A stretch of DNA of 45,208 nt from JBFMFR01 sp040752025 (GTDB lineage: Bacteria > Chloroflexota > Anaerolineae > Anaerolineales > UBA4823): contig JBFMFR010000056.1 of the NCBI GenBank assembly GCA_040752025.1, positions 1-45,208 on the forward strand. The letters run 5' to 3'. Positions 14,886 through 23,350 of the stretch are shown here, piece by piece; positions within the stretch are counted from its first letter, which is position 1, and each line of letters begins with the position of its first letter. A program made the translations under genes and the position numbers. The notes below the pieces were generated by a model that worked only from the letters and a program-made list of their open reading frames with translations, made no database searches and was not told the origin of the DNA.

Positions 14886-15818
14886 TCACTTCTCCGTTGA
14901 TGCTCGATATTCTGCTACGGCCCGGCGCGTGGTTAGCCAGGCGCGCCCGCGCTTGATCGCCTCCAGGCGGCCTTTGCGCGCCAGCAGGCTGAGGTATTCC
15001 TGGCTGTAGGGTGTGCCCTGGGCGGCCTGGGCCAGGCTGATCCATTGCTCCTCCGCAGGAGGGGGCGTGGTGCGCGGGATGCAGGCTTCCAAATACAACG
15101 CCAGGCTGCGTTCTACAGCTTTGCCTACAAAATTGACCAGCGGCGCCGGGCGATGGTTATCTGCCTGCATCAATACCTGGTAATACTGCCTGCGGTTCAC
15201 GCGCTGGATTACGGTTGGCGGATACCCGAAGCGGAAAAGCACCAGGTTCATGACGAGACGGGCTGTGCGCCCGTTGCCGTCGATAAATGGATGGATGGCG
15301 ACCAGTTTATGATGGGCCAGGGCCGCCAGCGCCACCGGGTGCAATTCGCTTTCGGCCTGCTGGAGCCAGGTCTCCCAGGCCTGCATCTGTTGGGGGATTT
15401 CCCACGATTCTGGAGGAACGTGCTGCGCGCCGGCAATGCGCACCTGCGTGCGGCGATACTGCCCGGCATTTTCGTCATCGATGCGCGACAAAACCAGTTT
15501 GTGAATCTGGCGCACGTGAAAGGCCGAGAGCGGGGCATCCTGCCCGGACAGACTCTCAACGTATTCAATCGCATCCTTGTGGTTGAGCACTTCGAAATGC
15601 TCGCGCAGGCTTTTTCCGCCGATGGTCAGGCCTGTCTCCAGGATAAGCTGTGTCTCGCGCAGAGTCAGCGTGCTGCCCTCGATGGCGTTGGAGTTGTAGA
15701 TCCATTCGATCGTAAGCTGCTCTTTGAGCCGGGCGAGCGCCGCGGCTGGAAGCGGGCGCAGGGCATCCAGTTGAGCTTTCTTCTGCTCCAGGCGAGTTAG
15801 CAGGCGTGGATCGAGCAT
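14886..15818 (-). CDS. fic: Fic-domain protein (AMPylase-type) with built-in inhibitory motif
   Basis: A 310-residue Fic enzyme, expected to transfer AMP or a related group from a nucleotide to a hydroxyl side chain. The active-site loop HPFIDGNGRTAR (H176, D180, N182, R184, R187) is complete. The inhibitory helix SNAIEG (S43-G48; E47) lies N-terminal to the Fic core, so it belongs to the class with intramolecular auto-inhibition. The C-terminal 60 residues look like a winged helix or excisionase-type HTH (SLAQAAQGTPYSQEYLSLLARKGRLEAIKRGRAW), probably DNA-binding. GGAGAAA precedes the ATG. An inverted repeat wraps its -10 box, so self-regulation is likely. Confidence 0.92.
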   Translation of the reverse strand: MLDPRLLTRLEQKKAQLDALRPLPAAALARLKEQLTIEWIYNSNAIEGSTLTLRETQLILETGLTIGGKSLREHFEVLNHKDAIEYVESLSGQDAPLSAFHVRQIHKLVLSRIDDENAGQYRRTQVRIAGAQHVPPESWEIPQQMQAWETWLQQAESELHPVALAALAHHKLVAIHPFIDGNGRTARLVMNLVLFRFGYPPTVIQRVNRRQYYQVLMQADNHRPAPLVNFVGKAVERSLALYLEACIPRTTPPPAEEQWISLAQAAQGTPYSQEYLSLLARKGRLEAIKRGRAWLTTRRAVAEYRASTEK

Positions 15819-15839
15819 TGATTTTCTCCATATGGAAGC

Positions 15840-15886
15840 GTATCAGTATCGGATAAGTAATCTTATTATACATCCGATACCGATAT
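15840..15886 (-). promoter_or_regulatory. fic promoter flanked by a perfect inverted repeat
   Basis: GTATCGGAT (15846-15854) and ATCCGATAC (15872-15880) form a perfect 9-bp inverted repeat with a 17-nt spacer; extended to 15 bp the arms match at 13. The minus-strand TATAAT (15865-15870) sits between the arms. Each arm contains two nearly repeated TATC(A/G)G units. It is probably bound by the Fic protein's own C-terminal HTH. Confidence 0.65.
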
Positions 15887-15910
15887 CTTGCACACAAGTC
15901 AAATAGACGG

Positions 15911-18214
15911 CTAGTTTGGCGGCTGCACCAGTTTGCCCAGATCGAATGCCAGCCCCAGCCAGGCAGGGTGTGGGTACTTCTGCTGGAGGATGAGCCATTC
16001 CTGCGCGGCTGCACTCTTATCTCCCAGGTGTTCATGCGCCAGAGCGCGTAAGGCGCAGGCGGCGGCGTATTCCCACTGTAAGTCCAAATACAAATCCGGC
16101 TCAAAGGGGTCTGCGCTCCAATCTCGTTCAGGAGCTTGCGGCGTAAAGTTTTCCAGCACGTGCAGCGCCTGCTGCGGTTCATCTTGATGATAAAGCGCCT
16201 CCAGGGCCGCCGAAAGGGTATCTGCCGAGCTTGTTCTCTGCAAAGGCGGGTTGGTGCGCTGCAGCTTGCCATTTACCAACTGGTAGGTGAATTCTCCGAT
16301 GACACGCTCTTCAGAGTAGGGGAACTCGGCGATGCGCACGCGCACCATGCCATCCTCCAGGCGGGCTTTGCCCCAGTATCCCTTATCCTGGAGGTGAAAT
16401 TGCTGCCATTGGCCTTGAAACCGGCTGCTCTGCCAGAGCCAGACCATTACGCGGATGTCCTCCAGAATCCAGATTTCAGGCTTGCTGTTTCTATCCAGGT
16501 CAGCGATTTGCAAGGTGCGTTTATTTGGATAATCTGGTGAGCCGTGGAACGGTTCTTGAATGGCGCCCAGGGGCAGTTCGCTTTCGGCGAACAGGGGTTG
16601 GTAGTGTTCTCCAGAGGTCAAAAAGGCCCAGGCTTCGCCTTCCAATAAGGCAATTGGATCGTTCGAGCCGTCGCCATTTAGATCATAGGCGTCTGATAGC
16701 AACTGCCAATCTAAACCCAGGTGGGCAGCCTGTTGTTCCAGGGGCTGTCCACGTTCCCAGGTCGGGAGGGTGACCAACAGCCAGGGATCACACCAGGTGG
16801 ACAGATCGAAAGGATGGTAGTAAACCGGGTGACCCAATTCTGGCTGCCACCAATTCGGGCGTTGGCGCAAATACCAATCGCACACCTTCCAGGCGGGCTG
16901 CGGCTGGTCGATCAGCGCTCTGAGGCGGCTTACATCCCGGCTGATGGCCATGTCGGGATACTCTTGCACAAGCTGCGCCCAGGCTGCCCGCGCTTCGGCC
17001 GGCTGTTGCAAGTAGAGGTGTGCCATCCCCAGGCGGAATAAAATGAATGGGGGATCATAGCGGCTCAATTTGAGCTGGCTTTTATCTGTCAGTGCCTCAG
17101 CCAACACGGGGATCGCCTCGGCGAAGCGCTGGCTTGCAGCCAGGCGATCGGCCCACTGGATTTTTAGCGAGGATAGATACAGGCTGTTCTCGAGCGGCGA
17201 AATGCTGACCGGGATAAAAGCCTCTCCCAGCCAGGCAAAATGCACGTTGTAAGCCAATGAAGGGGCATACTGTGGAGAGCTTGATCCGCCTTGTGCCATC
17301 ATCAGCATCGTGCTTCCATCTGGCCCGGTTGTAAATTTCCAGCCGTTGGTGTGCGCGGCTTCATCGTTGCCATACCGCGCCAGAACAGGAATCCGCTGCC
17401 AGCTACCCTCCTGGCGGGTGAGCAGGCGCAAATAGGCAAAACAATCAGAAGCCCCGCAATGGGTGAGGGTATAGGCCAGGTCTGCCTGCCCATCCGCGTT
17501 CACATCCCGAGTCGAAAGCAGCTCCAGCCCATGCTCAGAAACGGTGCGCACCAACTGCTCTTGCTGCCATTGGCCATCTCGAGAGAAGAGCCAATAGAGC
17601 CTGATCGATGCCAGCGCATCGGTATGCGGCAGGGCATTGACGGTTACCAGGTAATCGGGGGCCCTGTCGTTGTCCAGGTCGGCGGGCATGATCTTGCCAC
17701 GCGGCCAGCTTTCTGCAAAACCAGCCGGCAGGCCGCCTGCAGCCTGGAAAGGCTGCACCAGCGCCTGGTCGATCCATTCGTCCACCAGCCATTCGTATTG
17801 CAACTGGCGGTAGGCGCCCACGCTGGTGTCAACTACATGCTCGATCAAGGCAGTACGATACGGGGTCGATGGGTGGGCGTGCAAGAATTCCAGGACGCGC
17901 AGCAGGAAAGTGCCGCCGCAGCCTGGAAAGCTGGTTTCGCAATCGAACATGCGGTTGGCGCTGGCTTCCAGCAAACGTCGCGCCTGCTGCTCTACTTCGC
18001 TCAGCGTGGGCGTGGGTGGGGCAGGGGTGCGCGTGGGGACAAAGGCGGATGTGTATGTTGGGCGTGCTATTGCCGGTGTGTTTCCCGCCTCTTCGGTAAG
18101 CAGTGTGGCTGTGGGTTGGGGGATGGTGCATGCCGCGGCCAGCAATGGTAACAGACATCCCCAGCGAGTGAGGCAGCGAACGTTGTAAGCTGAGAGCAGA
18201 ACTATTCGTTTCAT
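15911..18214 (-). CDS. Large lipoprotein with FG-GAP/VCBS-type repeats and helical repeats
   Basis: A 767-residue exported lipoprotein. The signal peptide ends in LAAAC (lipobox, Cys near 29) and is followed by a Thr/Pro linker. At least four calcium-loop-like motifs of the FG-GAP/VCBS type are present: ADLDNDRAPDYL, RDVNADGQADLA, YDLNGDGSNDPI and ADLDRNSKPEIW. TPR-like helices occur around residues 350-430 and near the C-terminus. It resembles proteins that carry a beta-propeller and a TPR scaffold at the cell surface. The ATG is preceded only by a weak purine stretch. No catalytic residues were identified. Confidence 0.8.
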   Translation of the reverse strand: MKRIVLLSAYNVRCLTRWGCLLPLLAAACTIPQPTATLLTEEAGNTPAIARPTYTSAFVPTRTPAPPTPTLSEVEQQARRLLEASANRMFDCETSFPGCGGTFLLRVLEFLHAHPSTPYRTALIEHVVDTSVGAYRQLQYEWLVDEWIDQALVQPFQAAGGLPAGFAESWPRGKIMPADLDNDRAPDYLVTVNALPHTDALASIRLYWLFSRDGQWQQEQLVRTVSEHGLELLSTRDVNADGQADLAYTLTHCGASDCFAYLRLLTRQEGSWQRIPVLARYGNDEAAHTNGWKFTTGPDGSTMLMMAQGGSSSPQYAPSLAYNVHFAWLGEAFIPVSISPLENSLYLSSLKIQWADRLAASQRFAEAIPVLAEALTDKSQLKLSRYDPPFILFRLGMAHLYLQQPAEARAAWAQLVQEYPDMAISRDVSRLRALIDQPQPAWKVCDWYLRQRPNWWQPELGHPVYYHPFDLSTWCDPWLLVTLPTWERGQPLEQQAAHLGLDWQLLSDAYDLNGDGSNDPIALLEGEAWAFLTSGEHYQPLFAESELPLGAIQEPFHGSPDYPNKRTLQIADLDRNSKPEIWILEDIRVMVWLWQSSRFQGQWQQFHLQDKGYWGKARLEDGMVRVRIAEFPYSEERVIGEFTYQLVNGKLQRTNPPLQRTSSADTLSAALEALYHQDEPQQALHVLENFTPQAPERDWSADPFEPDLYLDLQWEYAAACALRALAHEHLGDKSAAAQEWLILQQKYPHPAWLGLAFDLGKLVQPPN

Positions 18215-18414
18215 CAGCGATCTCGCATGAAAATTAGCGTGCCCCAGGCGGTAGGATCATTCCAGAAATAGAGAACGGGTCTTCCTCGTGCAAAATCACT
18301 TCGCTCTTGGATGAACGATGTGATTGTACACCCGAAAGCGATGCGCCAGGCAACCTTTCGCCTGCGCCTTGCCTTTGACAGAGGCTATTTGGTTGTGATT
18401 GCGAAGGCGCGTCG
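18215..18414 (-). promoter_or_regulatory. Spacer with a possible TACAAT -10 box
   Basis: Two hundred bases between degV and the FG-GAP lipoprotein. On the minus strand TACAAT at 18328-18323 is the best -10 candidate; a TTGCCT lies about 19 nt further upstream. A GC-rich imperfect stem (GCGCAGGC with GCCTGGCGC, near 18350-18375) may end degV transcription. Nothing else is seen. Confidence 0.3.
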
Positions 18415-19257
18415 TTATCCTGAGGCCCCAACCGCGGCAAACCCAACCGCGCCCGGGCCGATGTGTGTGCCGATGACCGGGGTGATATCGACGCTGAGCA
18501 GGTCTCCCTGCGGGAGCAGGGCGGCGGCCTGAGCGCGCAGCGCCGCCAGGCGCTCGGGGATGGCGTGGGTGTGGACGAGGGCGACGCGCTCCAGCGATCC
18601 GACCGCCTCCAGCATTTCAACCAGGCGCTTGAGGGCGCGTTCGCGCGTGCGCACCCGCTCTGTGCCGGGCTGGCCGTTGTACATGGTCAGGATGGGCTTG
18701 ATCTGCAGCAAGGAGGCGAAATTGGCCAGGTATTTGTTCATGCGCCCGCTGCGCTTCAAGAACTCCAGCGTGTCCAGGGCGGCGAAGACGTGGCTGCGCT
18801 GGATCTGCGAAGCGAGGTGGGCCTGAATTTCGGCTGCCGGGCTGCCGGCCGCGGCCATCTCGGCGGCGGTCTCGACCATGAAACCAGTGCCCAGGCTCAA
18901 CTGCTGCGAATCGAGCACGGTGACCGGCACAGAGGTGGTTTCCCGGGCGGCGGCGCGGGCCACGTCCACCACGGCGCTCAGGGAGGTCGAAATGTGGATG
19001 GATAAGATTTCGTTGGCGTCTTCGTCGGCCAGGGCCTGGTAGGCGGCGCGGAAGCGCTGCATGGAGGGCACAGCGGTGGTGGGATGCTCGGCGAAGATCG
19101 GCAGGCGGTTATAGAATTCTTCGCGGGTCATGTCGATCCCGTCCAGGTAGCCCTGTTTGCCAACGTTGATGTAGAGCGGCACCACGTGGATGCCGTAGCG
19201 GGCGATGGTCTCGGCAGGCAGGTCGCAAGTGCTGTCAGTGACAATGCGTACAGTCAT
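18415..19257 (-). CDS. DegV family fatty-acid-binding protein
   Basis: 280 residues, the usual DegV length. It carries the N-terminal DSTCDLP motif, TSxPS-like TTAVPSM, and the middle SIHISTSLSAVV strand/loop that binds the lipid head group. DegV/FakB proteins hold a fatty acid for phosphorylation by FakA in the uptake of exogenous fatty acids; no fakA is seen here. AGGAGT precedes the ATG. It is the last gene of a minus-strand run with DUF4345 (11-nt gap) and the TspO-like gene. Confidence 0.9.
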   Translation of the reverse strand: MTVRIVTDSTCDLPAETIARYGIHVVPLYINVGKQGYLDGIDMTREEFYNRLPIFAEHPTTAVPSMQRFRAAYQALADEDANEILSIHISTSLSAVVDVARAAARETTSVPVTVLDSQQLSLGTGFMVETAAEMAAAGSPAAEIQAHLASQIQRSHVFAALDTLEFLKRSGRMNKYLANFASLLQIKPILTMYNGQPGTERVRTRERALKRLVEMLEAVGSLERVALVHTHAIPERLAALRAQAAALLPQGDLLSVDITPVIGTHIGPGAVGFAAVGASG

Positions 19258-19268
19258 GGTGAGACTCC

Positions 19269-19610
19269 TTAGATGACCAGAAATATGCCCAGGACGATTT
19301 CGATGCCCAGGCTGATCAGGTTGGATTGCGCATAGGATTTGTCGTACACGATGGAGAAGGCGCGCGTCACGGCGATGGCCAGGTAGCCGATACCCAGCAT
19401 GAGATAAGCGGCGTCGCCCAGGAAAAGCGGCGCGATCCCCAGGCCGATGAACAGGCCGCCGAAGATCGAGCGGATTTCGGATACGCCGCGCGGGCCATCG
19501 GCATTCAGGCCGATGAAACCGTAGGCCGCGCCGGGTTTGAAGAAGGCCAGCAACCCCGTGGCGGCGGTGGCCAGGGCAGCAAAAATCTTCAATATCATCC
19601 AGATGTCCAT
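19269..19610 (-). CDS. DUF4345 small membrane protein
   Basis: 113 residues with four hydrophobic helices, no soluble domain and an internal GLNADGPRGVSEIRSIFGGLFIGLG segment that fits the DUF4345 family. Function unknown. GGAGGTAAAC precedes the ATG at ideal spacing. It sits between the TspO-like and degV genes in the same orientation, so probably in one transcript. Confidence 0.75.
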   Translation of the reverse strand: MDIWMILKIFAALATAATGLLAFFKPGAAYGFIGLNADGPRGVSEIRSIFGGLFIGLGIAPLFLGDAAYLMLGIGYLAIAVTRAFSIVYDKSYAQSNLISLGIEIVLGIFLVI

Positions 19611-19671
19611 GTTTACCTCCGTCTATTGCGTTCGATGGATTTCTGTTCGTCCGAAAATGGTCGCTTCGAAT

Positions 19672-20439
19672 TCAGGCCGCGGCCCCGGGTTCCCGCCTGG
19701 GCAGGAAAAAGGCGGCTGCCAGGGTCAGCGCCACCAGGGCGAAGGCGATCCAGGTGGGGATAGCCACGGCAGCTATGGCGGTGTGTTTGACCGAAATGCC
19801 GGCCAGCGCCCACAGGATCACGGCGGCGTAGGCCACGTCCCGCCGGGTGAAATTCATGGCGATGGCAATTGCCAGCACGGCGGCCAGCACCAGGCTCATC
19901 CAGATTTCGGGGGCGATCCCGAAGCCGTCCCATTTGAGGAAATCGAGCAGGGAGGTGACGTTGGCCACGGTGGCGACCGTGATCCAGCCCAGGTAGACGC
20001 TGAAGGGCAGGCGAGCGGCCCACTTCTCCGCCGCGGGGACCGTGCTGCGTCCGATGCCCAGGCGCAGGTAGGTGACGACCAGGGTGGCGAGCAGCGCCAG
20101 CATGGCCAACAGCGTGAGGGGGAACTGCTCGTAGTGCCACAGGAAAATCCAGGCCATGTTGGCCAGCCCGCCGAGCGAGACCCACCAGCCAACCGCGCGC
20201 AGGCGGGGATTGGCGCGTTGGGAGGGCAGCGCCTGGAAGATGGCAAAGGCGATCAGCCCCAGGTAGATCAGGCCCCAGATAGAAAATACATACCCGGCCG
20301 GGACGAAATAGACCTGGAAACGGTCGGAGATTTCCCCGGTGTTCTGCCCGTTGATGGGCAAGGCGTTGGCCAGGGCGTTGATGGTGATGGTAGCCAAAAC
20401 GGTCAAGACTACGGATATTTGTCGCAGTGTGTCTTTCAT
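19672..20439 (-). CDS. TspO/MBR-related Trp-rich membrane protein
   Basis: 255 residues with seven or eight hydrophobic segments. Trp/Pro-rich motifs typical of the tryptophan-rich sensory protein relatives are visible: FVPAGYVFSIWGLIYLGL (about 45-62) and GWWVSLGGLANMAWIFLWHYEQ. These proteins bind porphyrins or other hydrophobic ligands, but the long form has no fixed function. GAGGGAAT precedes the ATG at 20439. A longer frame starting at 20449 in another register is a shadow. It is the first gene of a run with DUF4345 and degV (61-nt gap to the next). Confidence 0.8.
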   Translation of the reverse strand: MKDTLRQISVVLTVLATITINALANALPINGQNTGEISDRFQVYFVPAGYVFSIWGLIYLGLIAFAIFQALPSQRANPRLRAVGWWVSLGGLANMAWIFLWHYEQFPLTLLAMLALLATLVVTYLRLGIGRSTVPAAEKWAARLPFSVYLGWITVATVANVTSLLDFLKWDGFGIAPEIWMSLVLAAVLAIAIAMNFTRRDVAYAAVILWALAGISVKHTAIAAVAIPTWIAFALVALTLAAAFFLPRREPGAAA

Positions 20440-20548
20440 ATTCCCTCACAATTCTGAATCAATAGGCCCCTCTAGCGCGATACACGATTGGGGCAGGGTG
20501 ATGCGTGTCCATGGCGCAGCACATGGCGGGGCCAACCGGCGGTGGTGT

Positions 20549-22066
20549 TCATGCGCTTTCCTCAATTATACAATAAGGTGGAGTGGCAGGCTGTGGCGTT
20601 TCCACCTGACTCAAGGCCATGTGCGCCACGCGCAGGCCGCCCAACGCCACAGCGGCGGTGGATTGTCCAGGAAAGATCGAATCGCCTACCAGCCACAGGT
20701 TGGGGGCCAGGCGCGGGACGAAGGTGGCTAGCAGGCTGGTCTGTGGGAAGCCGCCTACCCAACCCCACTTGCGGCGGGTGAAGCGCTGGAAGGTGACCGG
20801 CGTGCCGGGCAGCACCAGGCGGGCGGCGTCGCGCAAGCCGGGCAGTGCTACCTCAGCGGCCGCCAGCATTTTTCCGGCCAGTTCGGCTTTGCGAGCTTCG
20901 TAAGACGGGCAGTCGTGCTCATCGCCATGCCACCAATCGTCCAGGGCGGTGTGCGTGCTGAGAGTGAGGGCGCGCTGGCCGGCCGGGGCGCGGCTGGCGT
21001 CCCAGGCCGGACTGAGCGAGGCGAAAACGCTGTTGCCCTCGCCCAGGGGCCGGCGCAGGATGATTTGATGGTGCAGGGGGAAGTCCGGCGGGACAGCCGA
21101 GCCGTCCAGGCCAACGTAGACGACGAATGCGCCCCAGCCGTTGGCGGGGCGGGAGGGCAGGCGGCGCAGCGGTCCGGGAAGATCGTCATCGAACAGCTTC
21201 GCAGCATCCCAGGGGGTCAGGTTGGCGATGACCAGTTCGGCCGGAAAATCGCCCTGGCGTTTGGTTTCCACGGCTACCGGGCGACCGAGATGGGTGCGGA
21301 TGCGGGTGGCTTCGTGGCGATAGAGCACCCGTCCGCCATGTCGAATAATGGCATCGACCAGTTTCTCGGAAATAGTGCCCATACCGCCTGCCAGGTGAAC
21401 CACGCCGCGCTGGGGCAGGTCCAGGGCGGCGGCGCCGTACAGGGCGTTGGCGTTTTGGCTGATGGCCTGGGCGGAAATGAGCAGTTGGGCGTCTACGAAC
21501 AGGCGCAGGCGCTCGGACGCCTGGCGCAAGTGGGCAGCCACGGGACGGAAGGCGTCCAGCGCCAGGGAAGCGGCATCGTGGCCGAGCAGCCAGGGCAGGC
21601 CGGTGGAAGCGGATGCGCTCAGATCGGAGAGCGACTGCGGCGGCCAGGGCGGCAGGCGCAGAGCCAGGTCCCATAGGGCGTCGGCGGTGCGCTCCTGCCA
21701 GCGGAAGAATTCCAGGCCGGGTTGGCCAAAGGCCTCCCGGATATCATCCCAACGGGAGTCGCCGGCATGACGGGTTAGGCGCGCTCCGTCCGGCAGGTGA
21801 ACCAGCATGGCGGTCTCGGCGGGGCGGGCGGGCCAGGCGTCGATCCCGGCAGCCTGCGCCAGCAGGTGCATCGGCCCGCCGGGGTAGAAGCCGCCTGCCA
21901 GGGTGGCGCCGGCATCGAAGCGGTAGCCCTGGTGGAAGAAGGTGCTGGCACAGCCGCCTGGGTAGACCTGGGCTTCGAGCACAGTTACCTCCAGGCCGGC
22001 GCGCGCCAGCGCGGCGGCGGCCGAAAGCCCGCCAACACCTGCTCCGATCACAACCACGCGCGGCAT
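20549..22066 (-). CDS. CrtI/CrtISO-like FAD-dependent oxidoreductase
   Basis: A 505-residue flavoprotein. The N-terminal dinucleotide fold VVVIGAGVGGLSAAAALARAG is followed by the second sheet VLEAQVYPGG. The C-terminal FAD-contact motif LVGDSIFPGQSTAAVALGGLRVA is that of phytoene desaturase, carotene isomerase and related carotenoid enzymes. The substrate is uncertain because no other carotenoid gene lies nearby; carotenoid-like or retinol-saturase-like reactions are both possible. The start is only 4 nt from the stop of the M50 protease gene, so the two are co-transcribed. Confidence 0.85.
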   Translation of the reverse strand: MPRVVVIGAGVGGLSAAAALARAGLEVTVLEAQVYPGGCASTFFHQGYRFDAGATLAGGFYPGGPMHLLAQAAGIDAWPARPAETAMLVHLPDGARLTRHAGDSRWDDIREAFGQPGLEFFRWQERTADALWDLALRLPPWPPQSLSDLSASASTGLPWLLGHDAASLALDAFRPVAAHLRQASERLRLFVDAQLLISAQAISQNANALYGAAALDLPQRGVVHLAGGMGTISEKLVDAIIRHGGRVLYRHEATRIRTHLGRPVAVETKRQGDFPAELVIANLTPWDAAKLFDDDLPGPLRRLPSRPANGWGAFVVYVGLDGSAVPPDFPLHHQIILRRPLGEGNSVFASLSPAWDASRAPAGQRALTLSTHTALDDWWHGDEHDCPSYEARKAELAGKMLAAAEVALPGLRDAARLVLPGTPVTFQRFTRRKWGWVGGFPQTSLLATFVPRLAPNLWLVGDSIFPGQSTAAVALGGLRVAHMALSQVETPQPATPPYCIIEESA

Positions 22067-22070
22067 GATG

Positions 22071-23201
22071 TTATCCCAAACCGGGATTGATGTTCCAGGG
22101 GCGCGGGGCGGCTGCCTGGCTGCGGGTCTGGCGCAGGGCGGAGGCGATCATCAGGAATTCGCCGACGTTGTCGCTGGTCAGCAGGCCAATCAGCCGGCCC
22201 TGGTAAGTAACCGGCATGGTGTGGCAGCCGCAGGTTTGCAGGCGCAGGAAAGCTGTTTCGAGCATTTCATTGGCATCTGCCACTTCGAAATCACGGCGCA
22301 TGATGCTGGTGACCGGAGCGTTCTGTTCCTGGCGGGAGAGGGCGGCGAGCACATCGTTGCGCGTGACCACGCCGACCACGGAGCCATTTTCAACAACCGG
22401 GAAATCGGTCTGTGAGCCAGCCAGGATCAGCTCGACGGCGCGGGCCAGGCTGTCACGCGGCGAGAGCGCCTGGAAATCGGTGACGGTCGCTCTGCCGACC
22501 GGAATACCGCCCAGGGCGGATTTCATCTGCACCAGGGAGGCTTCCTGGGCGGCGCCAATCCACACGAAGAAGGCGATGAAGAGCAGGAAGGGGTTGGTGA
22601 ACAGTCCGACGAAGCCAAACAGCAGCGCCAGGCCCTGTCCAACCGAGGCAGCGATCTGCGTGGCACGCGTGTAATCCAGGCGCAGGGCCAGGAGCGCACG
22701 CAGGACGCGCCCGCCATCCATGGGGAAGGCCGGGATCAGGTTGAAGAGCACCAGCGAGACGTTCACCAGCATCAGGCGCTCGACGAACGGGCCGGCGGTC
22801 AGGCTCAGGCCGGCCAGAGGGGCGAGTGAGCCGGAGATGAGCAGCCAGCCGAAGAGCAGCGCAGCGATGACCACGTTGACGGCCGGGCCGGCCAGCGCCA
22901 CCCACAGCTCCTGGATGGGCTGATCCGGCATGCGCTCGAGGCGCGCCACGCCGCCGATGGGGTAGAGGGTGATATCGCGGGTTTTGATGCCGTAGCGCCG
23001 GGCGGTGAGAGCGTGGCCGAATTCGTGCAAGACCACGCAGCCGAACAAGATCAGCGTGAAGGCGATGCCTTCCAATGTTCCGGCCAGGGTGCGGGTTTGC
23101 TGCCAGTAGCTCAGGCCGACCCAGCCGATAATGAGCAGGAAGGTGGCGTGGATGAAGACGCCAATCCCTGCAAACGAACCGATTTTCCAAGACCACTTCA
23201 T
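22071..23201 (-). CDS. Site-2 protease (M50) with CBS pair
   Basis: A 376-residue intramembrane metalloprotease. The zinc motif HEFGH (H59, E60, H63) is in TM helix 2-3, and the third ligand motif FPMDGGR (D162) is intact. After about six TM helices come two CBS motifs (about 235-355: TDFPVVENGSVVGVVTRNDVLAAL and MPVTYQGRLIGLLTSDNVGEFL), typical of the CBS-bearing S2P branch that is gated by adenine nucleotides. It cleaves TM substrates such as anti-sigma factors in other organisms; the target is unknown here. AGGAGG precedes the ATG. It is the upstream partner of the desaturase-like gene. Confidence 0.92.
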   Translation of the reverse strand: MKWSWKIGSFAGIGVFIHATFLLIIGWVGLSYWQQTRTLAGTLEGIAFTLILFGCVVLHEFGHALTARRYGIKTRDITLYPIGGVARLERMPDQPIQELWVALAGPAVNVVIAALLFGWLLISGSLAPLAGLSLTAGPFVERLMLVNVSLVLFNLIPAFPMDGGRVLRALLALRLDYTRATQIAASVGQGLALLFGFVGLFTNPFLLFIAFFVWIGAAQEASLVQMKSALGGIPVGRATVTDFQALSPRDSLARAVELILAGSQTDFPVVENGSVVGVVTRNDVLAALSRQEQNAPVTSIMRRDFEVADANEMLETAFLRLQTCGCHTMPVTYQGRLIGLLTSDNVGEFLMIASALRQTRSQAAAPRPWNINPGLG

Positions 23202-23209
23202 ACGAACCT

Positions 23210-23250
23210 CCTGTAAATTTTATACAATAACTCTACAATATTATTACAGG
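23210..23250 (-). promoter_or_regulatory. AT-rich promoter of the M50 gene with inverted and direct repeats
   Basis: CCTGTAA (23210-23216) and TTACAGG (23244-23250) form an inverted repeat around an AT-rich core with two TACAATA repeats. The left arm overlaps the ribosome-binding site of the protease gene. A TATAAA-like minus-strand -10 (about 23223-23218) lies inside. The region 23251-23350 beyond it shows nothing recognisable. Confidence 0.4.
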
Positions 23251-23350
23251 ATTTTGTTAGAATTTCGATAACAGTAGCTTAGAATCGGATAAAAAACGAC
23301 TCGAACTGCGCCAATCCGCCCAGGCGCGGCTGCAAGGTCTGGCTAAGGAA

